63,473 nucleotides of DNA from Akkermansiaceae bacterium (lineage in GTDB: Bacteria > Verrucomicrobiota > Verrucomicrobiia > Verrucomicrobiales > Akkermansiaceae): NCBI GenBank assembly GCA_029253285.1, contig JAQWZU010000020.1, positions 1 to 63,473 on the forward strand. Reading direction: 5' to 3'. Below are positions 15,881-23,355 of this stretch, in pieces. Position 1 is the stretch's first letter; the number at the start of each line of letters is the position of its first letter. The position numbers were made by a program, and so were the translations under genes. The notes under the pieces are model-generated. The model was not told the origin of the DNA, did no database searches, and worked only from the letters and a program-made list of their open reading frames with translations.

Positions 15881-17266
15881 ATGTTGCCTCGGGCAATTGA
15901 AAGAACAGGTGTGACGGCTACCGAACTTAAAGAAGTCCTGGCAAGTGTGGGGGTGATTCCCTCGCGCAAATTGGGGCAGAACTTCCTCGTTGACCAAAAT
16001 ACCGCCGAATGGATCGTCAATCAACTTGATCCAAAGCCGGATGACACTGTGGTGGAAGTAGGGCCGGGAACCGGTGCTTTGACGGAGCACTTGCTCGGGA
16101 AGGTTGGCCGAATTGTCTTAGTGGAGTTCGATAAACGGTTGGCGGAATATTTAACGAAGCGTTTTTCTGATCATGCGGAGGTGGAAGTGGTCTGCCATGA
16201 CGCGGTGCGAATTGATACGCGACGATTCTTTGCGCACAAGCGGGTGAAGCTATTGGGGAATCTGCCCTATTCGGCGGGCGGTGCGATTTTACGGAATTTC
16301 CTGAAGGGTCCATCACCATTCGTGAAGGCGGTGCTGATGTTGCAGAAGGAAATGATCGACCGAATTTTAGCGGGACCTAAGTGCAAGGACTACGGAGTTC
16401 TGACATTGCGGATGCAGTGCGAATGGCAGGGCGAACGGGTTAAGGTGGTGCCGCCAAGTTGTTTTTATCCACAGCCCTTGATTGATTCCACGGTGATGAC
16501 ACTCGAACCCCGTCAGGCCGAATTGCCGGTGCATGATCGTCGTTTGTTTGATGAGTTGGTGAGGAGGGGATTTGCACAACGGCGGAAGCAGCTTAGAAAG
16601 AATCTGCCGGATGGAACTAATTGGGAAGAGGCTTGTGAGAAACTGGATTTGAGCCCAACGGCAAGAGCGGAGGAGCTCAGTTTGGACGAGTGGGTAGCCT
16701 TGACTCGATTGGCGGATCCCTATTTTGAGAGGGAAGAAGGGCAGGGCGCTGGTGAAATGCTCGCAGTTGTCGATGAGAATGATCAGGTGGTCGGTAGCGA
16801 ACGTCGTGATGTCATTCATCGTGATGGCTTATTGCATCGCGCGGTGCATATTTTGGCCTTCAATAAACACGGAGAGATCTTTCTTCAAAAACGGTCCCGT
16901 CTAAAGGATAAGTGTCCGGGATTGTGGGACTCCAGTGCCGCGGGGCATGTCGATGCTGGCGAGGAATATGATGCCTGTGCTGCCCGGGAGTTGGAAGAGG
17001 AGCTGGGGCTTGCTGATCACGATGTGCGGGAGGTCGGCAAATTGGGGGCTCACGCCAACACCGGGTGGGAGCATGTTCGGCTCTACGCGACGCTTGCAAA
17101 TGGCAAGATTCGCTTTCCCTGCGTGGAGATTGAATATGGCCAGTGGTTCAGTATGGAGCAGATTGAGCAATGGGTGGAAGCGGTGCCCGAGGACTTTGCT
17201 CCGGGGTTTCTGGCCTGCTGGGGGCTCTGGAAAGAGGTCAACCCGGGGCGCTTTGGCGGTGCCTAG
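15881..17266 (+). CDS. rsmA: 16S rRNA dimethyladenosine transferase RsmA fused to a Nudix hydrolase
   Basis: One uninterrupted frame of 461 residues. Residues about 15-275 are RsmA/KsgA, which dimethylates the two adjacent adenines near the 3' end of 16S rRNA using SAM: GQNFLVD (32-38), the SAM motif VVEVGPGTGALTEHL (57-71), catalytic NLPY (127-130). A short linker (280-292) leads to a Nudix domain (about 292-445), whose box GHVDAGEEYDACAARELEEELGL-like segment spans 355-377 and fits Gx5Ex7REUxEExGU completely. The second half resembles YfcD/isopentenyl-diphosphate-isomerase-like Nudix proteins. The start may instead be GTG 15911. The pgsA start is 24 bases away and divergent. Confidence 0.93.
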   Translation: MLPRAIERTGVTATELKEVLASVGVIPSRKLGQNFLVDQNTAEWIVNQLDPKPDDTVVEVGPGTGALTEHLLGKVGRIVLVEFDKRLAEYLTKRFSDHAEVEVVCHDAVRIDTRRFFAHKRVKLLGNLPYSAGGAILRNFLKGPSPFVKAVLMLQKEMIDRILAGPKCKDYGVLTLRMQCEWQGERVKVVPPSCFYPQPLIDSTVMTLEPRQAELPVHDRRLFDELVRRGFAQRRKQLRKNLPDGTNWEEACEKLDLSPTARAEELSLDEWVALTRLADPYFEREEGQGAGEMLAVVDENDQVVGSERRDVIHRDGLLHRAVHILAFNKHGEIFLQKRSRLKDKCPGLWDSSAAGHVDAGEEYDACAARELEEELGLADHDVREVGKLGAHANTGWEHVRLYATLANGKIRFPCVEIEYGQWFSMEQIEQWVEAVPEDFAPGFLACWGLWKEVNPGRFGGA

Positions 17267-17353
17267 GCCAAAAAGAACTCGAAAAAGTATCGCTCCGCAC
17301 TCGACAAAAGGGTGCTCTGGCGCTTATCACCCGCGCCTCCCGAGACAGTTACC

Positions 17354-19444
17354 ATGACAGACCTCAGCAAATACCGTAATATCGGCATCTTCGCGCACGT
17401 GGATGCAGGAAAAACCACGACGACAGAGCGTATTCTTAAGCTCACCGGAAAGATCCACAAAACAGGTGAGGTTCACGACGGTGAGTCCACAACTGACTTC
17501 ATGGAGCAGGAGGCAGAGCGCGGAATTACCATTCAGTCCGCTGCCACCACTTGTTTTTGGGATGACCATCGGATGAACATCATCGATACTCCGGGACACG
17601 TTGACTTCACGATTGAGGTCTACCGTTCTTTGAAGGTTCTCGACGGTGGTGTCGGTGTTTTCTGTGGATCCGGTGGCGTTGAGCCCCAGTCCGAGACCAA
17701 CTGGCGCTACGCCAACGACTCCGAGGTTGCTCGTATTATTTTCGTCAACAAGCTCGACCGTATCGGAGCTGATTTCTATCGCGTGGTTCAGCAGACCAAG
17801 GACGTCCTTGGTGCCGTGCCACTTGTCATGACTATCCCAATTGGATTTGAGGATTCCTTCGTGGGTGTTGTCGACGTTCTCGAAATGAAGGCGTATGTCT
17901 GGGATGATTCCGGTCTGCCTGAGAACTACGAGATCACCGAAATCCCCGATGATCTGAAGGAGAAGGCTCAGAAGTATCACGAGGAGCTCATCGAGACTGC
18001 TGTTGAGCAGGACGACGACGTCATGGAAGCTTACCTCGAAGGAAATACCCCTGATATTGCCACGATTAAGAAGTGTATCCGAAAGGGCACGATCGCGCTT
18101 GATTTCTTCCCGGCCTTCTGCGGTTCGGCCTTTAAGAACAAAGGAGTCCAAAACGTGCTCAACGCTGTTGTGGATTACCTTCCCTCACCACTTGAAGTTG
18201 ATCCCGAACCTGAGTTTGACGACGAAGGTGAATTGACCGGTGAGTTCGCAACAGTTGATCCCAATGGCCCTCTTCGTTCGCTTGCGTTCAAGATTATGGA
18301 TGACCAGTTCGGCGCCTTGACTTTCACTCGGATTTATTCCGGAACACTCAAGAAGGGTGATACCATTCTAAATACCTTTACTGGGAAAACCGAGCGTGTT
18401 GGTCGCATCGTTGAGATGCACGCTGACGACCGTACCGAGCTCGATAGCGCCCAAGCGGGTGACATTATCGCCTTGGTGGGGCTCAAGAACGTCCAGACCG
18501 GTCACACTCTTAGCTCCAAGGATAAGCCTGCCACTCTCGAACCAATGGTGTTCCCGGATCCCGTGATCTCGCTCGCCGTTGCGCCGATTGATAAGGCGAA
18601 CGCCGAGAAGCTCGGTAATGCTCTGGGTAAGATGATTCAGGAAGATCCTTCTTTCCGTGTCGAAACAGATCTTGATTCCGGTGAGACCATTCTTAAAGGA
18701 ATGGGTGAGCTTCACCTCGATATTAAAGTCGATATCCTGAAGCGGACTCATAAAGTTGAGGTGAATGTAGGCGCTCCACAGGTTGCTTACCGTGAGACTA
18801 TCACCAAGGAGATTTCCGATAGCTACACCCACAAGAAACAGTCTGGTGGTTCCGGTCAGTTCGCTAAAATCGACTACACTCTCACTCCGCTTGAGCCGGG
18901 TGAAGGTTTCCAGTTCGAGTCTACCGTTGTCGGTGGTAATGTTCCCAAGGAATACTGGTCCGCAGTTGAGAAAGGCTTCAAGACCTCTCTCGAAAAGGGT
19001 GTTCTTGCCGGCTATCCTTGTTTGGACTTCAAAGTCGCTCTCAACGATGGTGGATTCCACGCGGTTGACTCTTCGGCTGTTGCTTTTGAAATTGCTGCGA
19101 GAGCGGCCTATCGCCAGTCTGTGCCCAAGGCCGGTGCTCAGATTTTAGAACCGATCATGAAGCTCGACGTCTTTACTCCTGAAGATCATGTCGGTGATGT
19201 CATTGGTGACCTCAACCGTCGTCGCGGCATGATTCAGAGTCAGGACACAGCTTCCGGTGGTATCCGCATTAAAGCCCAGGCACCACTTTCCGAGATGTTC
19301 GGTTACATTGGTGATCTTCGCACCATGACTTCCGGTCGTGGCCAGTTCTCGATGGAATTCGAACATTACAATGCATGTCCTAAGAATATCGCCGACAAGG
19401 TGATTGCTGACGCCAAGGAGCGTGATGAAGCCAAGAAGAAGTGA
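17354..19444 (+). CDS. fusA: Translation elongation factor G
   Basis: A 696-residue ribosomal translocase GTPase. The P-loop is [12 protein letters not shown], switch [13 protein letters not shown], switch [10 protein letters not shown], and the guanine motif NKLDR; domains II-V follow with [16 protein letters not shown] and [12 protein letters not shown] start at the ATG at 17354 ([11 protein letters not shown]), not the upstream TTG-type extension. The gene is alone, not within an rpsL-rpsG-fusA-tuf cluster. NKLDR in place of the usual NKMDR and the [10 protein letters not shown] stretch suggest a subtype, possibly one of the duplicated EF-G classes, but that needs phylogeny. Strongly biased codon use suggests high expression. 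Confidence 0.96.
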   Translation: MTDLSKYRNIGIFAHVDAGKTTTTERILKLTGKIHKTGEVHDGESTTDFMEQEAERGITIQSAATTCFWDDHRMNIIDTPGHVDFTIEVYRSLKVLDGGVGVFCGSGGVEPQSETNWRYANDSEVARIIFVNKLDRIGADFYRVVQQTKDVLGAVPLVMTIPIGFEDSFVGVVDVLEMKAYVWDDSGLPENYEITEIPDDLKEKAQKYHEELIETAVEQDDDVMEAYLEGNTPDIATIKKCIRKGTIALDFFPAFCGSAFKNKGVQNVLNAVVDYLPSPLEVDPEPEFDDEGELTGEFATVDPNGPLRSLAFKIMDDQFGALTFTRIYSGTLKKGDTILNTFTGKTERVGRIVEMHADDRTELDSAQAGDIIALVGLKNVQTGHTLSSKDKPATLEPMVFPDPVISLAVAPIDKANAEKLGNALGKMIQEDPSFRVETDLDSGETILKGMGELHLDIKVDILKRTHKVEVNVGAPQVAYRETITKEISDSYTHKKQSGGSGQFAKIDYTLTPLEPGEGFQFESTVVGGNVPKEYWSAVEKGFKTSLEKGVLAGYPCLDFKVALNDGGFHAVDSSAVAFEIAARAAYRQSVPKAGAQILEPIMKLDVFTPEDHVGDVIGDLNRRRGMIQSQDTASGGIRIKAQAPLSEMFGYIGDLRTMTSGRGQFSMEFEHYNACPKNIADKVIADAKERDEAKKK

Positions 19445-19466
19445 TTCTTAGTTTCCTGTAAATTAT

Positions 19467-19498
19467 AAAAAGGCGCTCCGGAAACGGGGCGCCTTTTT
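19467..19498 (+). terminator. Terminator after fusA
   Basis: A stem of 13 bp, AAAAAGGCGCTCC with GGGGCGCCTTTTT (one G-T pair), and a GGAAAC-type loop. The flanking A and T runs make it usable for both fusA and the convergent hpf gene. Confidence 0.93.
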
Positions 19499-19520
19499 AC
19501 GTTGAGGATGATTTGGTCCG

Positions 19521-20111
19521 CTAAGCGATATCGACCATGCCGTAATCACCATCGGGCTTGCGCCACACGATGGAAGTGACGTCTCGCCGGGCATTATCAA
19601 AGACCACGAAGGGACGTTCAGTGAGATCGAGCTCCATGATCGCATCTTCTTTCAGAAGTTTGCGCAGGCGAAATGACTCCTTGTGTACGAAGAAGGGTTC
19701 CGGTTCCTCCTGAACATCTTCCGGGAGCTTGTCGAGGAAGTCGTGCTTATAGTTTTTTTCGTCGAGATACTTGATTGTTTCCTCACGCTTTGGTCGGTGA
19801 CTCTTGAGGAGGCGGGTCTTGTGTTTGCGCATTCGGCGCGCGATTTTTGCAACGGTGAAGTCGATGCTCTTGTACATGTCCTCGGTCTCGCTAGAGGCAT
19901 CGATGACAATATGGTTGGCGCAAAAAAGGATGATTTCGGCTTTGTGCCTTCGGTCGCCTTCGACATCGAGGATCGCTCGCGCTTCAATAATTTTTGGATA
20001 GTCGAGGTGGATCCCTTCAATTTTTTCAGTGGCGTATTCGCGCAGTGAATCGGTAATTTCTTCGTGACGGACAGTCACGGTAACATGTGGGTTCGCATTT
20101 CTAGTCTGCAT
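19521..20111 (-). CDS. hpf: Long-form ribosome hibernation promoting factor
   Basis: A protein of 196 residues from the ATG at 20111 (MQTRNANPHVTVTV). The N-terminal HPF/RaiA domain (about 5-105) has LREYATEKIEGI and the following basic helix RRMRKHKTRLL; the C-terminal dimerisation domain ends RPFVVFDNARRD...DGDYGMVDI, the hallmark of long HPF. It binds the decoding region and pairs 70S ribosomes into 100S dimers in stationary phase. It lies 93 bases downstream of lptB, a common neighbour in Gram-negatives (often with rpoN between). An in-frame TTG extension to 20174 is less likely. Confidence 0.93.
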   Translation of the reverse strand: MQTRNANPHVTVTVRHEEITDSLREYATEKIEGIHLDYPKIIEARAILDVEGDRRHKAEIILFCANHIVIDASSETEDMYKSIDFTVAKIARRMRKHKTRLLKSHRPKREETIKYLDEKNYKHDFLDKLPEDVQEEPEPFFVHKESFRLRKLLKEDAIMELDLTERPFVVFDNARRDVTSIVWRKPDGDYGMVDIA

Positions 20112-20204
20112 AATAAGAGGTAAGCTAAATACCTTGCCTACACTCTTAGCAGCCGCCTTAGCAAATTGCCACAATTTTCAGAGAGGTGATGAGAAAAGTC
20201 CTCT

Positions 20205-20963
20205 CTACCAGCGGAAGTCGTTGCCGAAGTAGAGGCGGCGCGCGTTTTCGTCGTTTACGAGTTCGTCGGAGGAGCCCTCGATCATGACTTTTCCTTCGAC
20301 GAGCAGGGAGGCTCTGTCCACGATTTCAAGGGTTTCACGGACCTGGTGGTCGGTGATGAGAATAGAGAGTCCGTCGCGGTCGCGAAGCTCGCGGATGATT
20401 TTGTGAATCTCCTGAACAGCGATGGGATCAATTCCCACGAAGGGTTCGTCGAGGAGAAGGAGTTTGGGATCGGTGCAGAGGCAACGGGCGAGCGAGAGGC
20501 GGCGTTTTTCTCCACCGGAGAGGGTCATTGCCAGCGATTTGCGAACGTGGGTGACTCCAAAGCGCTCCATGAGCTGTTCGGCGCGGGCGATACGGTCTTT
20601 GCGAGAGAGGCCTTTGCGGGTTTCGAGGACGGCGAGGAGGTTGTCCTGCACGCTGAGTTTGCGGAAGATTGATTCTTCCTGGGGAAGATAACCCATGCCA
20701 CGTCGGGCCCGCTTGTGCATGGGGAGGCGAGTGATGTTTTTGGTGAGGAAATTAACCCGTCCGCGATCGGGAGGGACGAGGCCGGCTACCATGTAGAAGG
20801 TGGTCGTTTTACCGGCGCCATTGGGCCCGAGAAGCCCGACGATCTCGCCCGGTTGGACTTTGAGCCGGACTTCATCGACAACGACGCGACCGGTGTAGGA
20901 TTTTTGAAGTCCTTCGACCTCCAGAAGTGGTTCCGGGGAAGTAGCTGGGGAAGGCTTACTCAT
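20205..20963 (-). CDS. lptB: Lipopolysaccharide export ATPase LptB
   Basis: A 252-residue cytoplasmic ABC ATPase powering LPS extraction by LptFG. Walker A is GPNGAGKTTTFYMV, the signature LSGGEKRRLSLARCL, Walker B LLLDEPFVGIDP, and the tail ARRLYFGNDF matches LptB endings. MGYLPQEESIFRKLSV is the LptB-type Q-loop region. Its start overlaps the OstA-type gene by four bases. LptF and LptG are not in this window. The N-terminus has about 12 extra residues rich in proline and serine. Confidence 0.96.
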   Translation of the reverse strand: MSKPSPATSPEPLLEVEGLQKSYTGRVVVDEVRLKVQPGEIVGLLGPNGAGKTTTFYMVAGLVPPDRGRVNFLTKNITRLPMHKRARRGMGYLPQEESIFRKLSVQDNLLAVLETRKGLSRKDRIARAEQLMERFGVTHVRKSLAMTLSGGEKRRLSLARCLCTDPKLLLLDEPFVGIDPIAVQEIHKIIRELRDRDGLSILITDHQVRETLEIVDRASLLVEGKVMIEGSSDELVNDENARRLYFGNDFRW

Positions 20964-22213
20964 TGGTTATTCTTTTCCTCAGGGTCGGTGAATTGAATCT
21001 TCCATCCATTCTTGCTAAGTTGAGCGTTTTTGAGGCGTTTGCCATCAAACTTGGCTGAGATGTAAGCGTCTTTATGGGTTGCTCTGGCGAAGGTGTTGCC
21101 CTGCCGGAAGAAGAGATTGTCTCCCCGGACGAGGAGACTTTCTTTGGATTTGTCGTAGAGGGCACGGTCGCCCTTCATGACGATCTTCTTTCCTTTCTCA
21201 TCGACTGCCTCTACTTCCAAATTTCCACTGGCGGTGAGTTGTTTGAGTTCACCCAGTCCGGCGAAAGTGCTCTTTTCCTCTTTCTTATCGTCTTTTTTCT
21301 CTTTGTTTTCGACCGCTTCCTCCAAGATGACCTTGAGGTCTTTGTTGCAGGTCATGGTAAAGGTGGTTCGCTTCAGAACAATGTTCCCGAGGTAGACGAC
21401 CTCAAGATTGTCTCCGTCGAAATAAGCCCCGCCATCGAATTCAATCGAAGTTTGGTTATCCTTAAGCTCTTCCTCTTTGAGAGGGTCAATCACGACCGGA
21501 GCTTTGATTTGAGTGAGAAGCTCAGTCTTGCCAATAGTGGCGAGATAATCAGTCAGACGTTTGGCGACTTTGAGATTCTCGGCGTCTGCTGCGGCTTGGA
21601 CTTCATCAACATCCGAGGCGGGAATAAGACGCGGAGCCACCATGCGTTCAAAACGACTTAATTCTTCAGCGGTGATTTCCGGCGGAGGGACGGCAATGAG
21701 GAGTTGCAGGCTTGCGGTCAGAGGGAGAAGTGGGTGGAAGTTCACGGCAGTGTTCTTTTTAGGTGGGTCGGTGATCTGGGTGTAGCCGGGGCCAAGGAAG
21801 AGACCTTGGCGGGTGGGGAGTTGGAAGATGCCACCCTCGCTTTTTATTTCGAATGCCTTGTCGGTGGATTGAAGGTGAATGTTGCCATTTGCAAGAAGAC
21901 GCTCTTCTTCGAGGAGGAAGTTAGCAGTGTCTATTTTCGCAGTTGCGTTGATTTTTTCCTCTTTATCAAAAAGGTAGAGAAGCAGGCCTTGGGCAGAGAG
22001 CTTGGCAGCGCTGTCGACGACGACAACCTTTGCGGTGAGGAGGGAGGCTCGCTTTTGATATTTGTCGAAGGACGGGATAGTGACGTTGGTCGAGGTGGCG
22101 CCGATGGGCACCCGGGTAAGAATGCTGTTGCTTTTTTTCTCCTCGTCTTCCTCCTCCGCAAATGCGGGAAGCTGCGCTGCGATCAGCAGAGGGATGAGGA
22201 GTTTTGAAATCAT
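20960..22213 (-). CDS. OstA/LptA-like periplasmic LPS transport protein, two-domain
   Basis: A 417-residue exported protein with a signal peptide (1-19, cut after AFA). Two regions look like OstA/LptC-A beta-jellyroll strands: about 65-150 (INATAKIDTANFLLEEERLL, GNIHL) and about 255-410 (GGAYFDGDNLEVVYLGN, then LTASGNLEVEA, KGDRALYDKS, LLVRGDN). The second is a good LptA match. A charged lysine/glutamate linker lies near 310-330. In position it replaces lptC-lptA upstream of lptB. It overlaps both kdsA and lptB by four bases. The role as periplasmic bridge between LptB2FG and LptD is inferred from family and context. Confidence 0.82.
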   Translation of the reverse strand: MISKLLIPLLIAAQLPAFAEEEDEEKKSNSILTRVPIGATSTNVTIPSFDKYQKRASLLTAKVVVVDSAAKLSAQGLLLYLFDKEEKINATAKIDTANFLLEEERLLANGNIHLQSTDKAFEIKSEGGIFQLPTRQGLFLGPGYTQITDPPKKNTAVNFHPLLPLTASLQLLIAVPPPEITAEELSRFERMVAPRLIPASDVDEVQAAADAENLKVAKRLTDYLATIGKTELLTQIKAPVVIDPLKEEELKDNQTSIEFDGGAYFDGDNLEVVYLGNIVLKRTTFTMTCNKDLKVILEEAVENKEKKDDKKEEKSTFAGLGELKQLTASGNLEVEAVDEKGKKIVMKGDRALYDKSKESLLVRGDNLFFRQGNTFARATHKDAYISAKFDGKRLKNAQLSKNGWKIQFTDPEEKNNQ

Positions 22214-23031
22214 GAACCCGGGTGAGCTGCTTCGTGAATAGCGACGAGTCGTCTGAGGACTGTTTCGATTTCCGAAAGGGGGATTTGGTTGGGCCCGTCG
22301 GAGAGGGCTTTTGAGGGATCTTCGTGAACTTCCATGAAGACGCCATCGACGCCAGCAGCAACTGCACTTCGAGCAAGGACGGGTGCGAGCGCTCCATCGC
22401 CTCCAGTTGTGCCACCAAGTCCACCGGGACGTTGCACTGAGTGGGTAGCGTCAAAGATGACGGGGACGCCTTGTTCGCGCATCCAGGGAAGAGAACGCAT
22501 GTCGGCGACGAGGTTGTTGTATCCGAAAGTGGTTCCGCGTTCGGTAATGGCGAATTGCTGGCAGTCGAAGTGTTTTAGTTTTCCAATGATGGGATCGATA
22601 TCCCAGGGCGCGAGGAATTGGCCCTTTTTGACATTTACCGGACGTCCGGTTTTGGCAGCGGCGGCGAGAAGGTCGGTCTGACGACAAAGGAAGGCCGGAA
22701 TTTGAAGGAGGTCGATGGATTCGGCGGCGATTTCTATTTCCTTGGGGGTGTGAACGTCGGTGGTGACGGGGACGCCGAGTTCTTTTCCGATTTCACCGAG
22801 AATGCGGCAGCCTTCGGTGACGCCGGGGCCGCGGTAGGAATCAACCGAAGTTCGGTTGGCTTTGTCGTAGGAGGCCTTGAAAACAAAATTCACGCCGAGG
22901 CGGTCGGTGATTTCTTTTAGAGCCCGGGCCATGCGCCAGGCGAAGTCTTCCTCCTCCAGTCCGCAGGGTCCGAGAATGAAAAAGAGCTCGCCAGAGCCGA
23001 CGGTGAAGTTGCCGAGAGGAAATTGAATCAT
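22210..23031 (-). CDS. kdsA: 3-deoxy-8-phosphooctulonate synthase
   Basis: A 273-residue cytoplasmic enzyme condensing phosphoenolpyruvate with arabinose 5-phosphate to give KDO 8-phosphate for LPS inner core. Blocks VFKASYDKANRTS, YRGPGVTEG, TDVHTP, VNVKKGQFLAPWD, TERGTTFGYNNLV and FDATHSVQ are all present. The cysteine in ILGPCGLEE, at the position of the metal ligand in the Aquifex enzyme, points to the metal-dependent class, whereas E. coli has asparagine. It overlaps the DUF1844 gene and the OstA-type gene by four bases each. Confidence 0.97.
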   Translation of the reverse strand: MIQFPLGNFTVGSGELFFILGPCGLEEEDFAWRMARALKEITDRLGVNFVFKASYDKANRTSVDSYRGPGVTEGCRILGEIGKELGVPVTTDVHTPKEIEIAAESIDLLQIPAFLCRQTDLLAAAAKTGRPVNVKKGQFLAPWDIDPIIGKLKHFDCQQFAITERGTTFGYNNLVADMRSLPWMREQGVPVIFDATHSVQRPGGLGGTTGGDGALAPVLARSAVAAGVDGVFMEVHEDPSKALSDGPNQIPLSEIETVLRRLVAIHEAAHPGS

Positions 23032-23324
23032 GAATGTGAGGGATCTTCGACGCTGGTAATCACTTCGTCGAATAGTTTGCGGAGGTTTTCGAGGGCGAAA
23101 CTGAGAAGTTTGTCCTCGGCTTTGTTGAGGTTGCCCTTGGATTTATCGGAGAGCATTTCGAGGGAATCGAGCACGCTGCGGGCGGCCTTGATGTTGACGC
23201 CGGTTTCTCCGGTGGTGGGATTTGGGATGCGGCCGAGGAAAAGCCCGCCGTTCTGGGCCTGAAAGTATACGAAAGAGGCGAAGCGTGGATCAGGGGCCTC
23301 CTCTTCGATGGTAGAATCGCTCAT
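23028..23324 (-). CDS. DUF1844 small protein
   Basis: A 98-residue cytoplasmic protein with no signal or membrane helix. The core, SFVYFQAQNGGLFLGRIPNP followed by NIKAARSVLDSLEMLSDKSKGNL and ENLRKLFDEV, matches the DUF1844 pattern (LG-x-IPNP, A-x-x-x-ID-x-LEML-x-x-K-TKGNL). Function is unknown in the family. The gene overlaps kdsA by four bases and lies 31 bases downstream of the M16 peptidase, so it appears to be part of the LPS operon, which is the only hint to its role. Confidence 0.85.
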   Translation of the reverse strand: MSDSTIEEEAPDPRFASFVYFQAQNGGLFLGRIPNPTTGETGVNIKAARSVLDSLEMLSDKSKGNLNKAEDKLLSFALENLRKLFDEVITSVEDPSHS

Positions 23325-23355
23325 GGCTTAAGTGTAAGGTCTGAAGAGGAATTTG

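Noticed and set aside
15857-16090. Extension of pgsA to 271 residues
   Set aside because: It overlaps the rsmA coding region head-on, and the conserved domain begins right at the ATG at 15856.
17327-18151. 274-codon minus-strand frame inside fusA
   Set aside because: It is a shadow of a strongly codon-biased gene and has no family resemblance.
21074-21661. 195-codon plus-strand frame inside the OstA-type gene
   Set aside because: It is antisense to a well-supported exported protein with 4-base operon overlaps on both sides.
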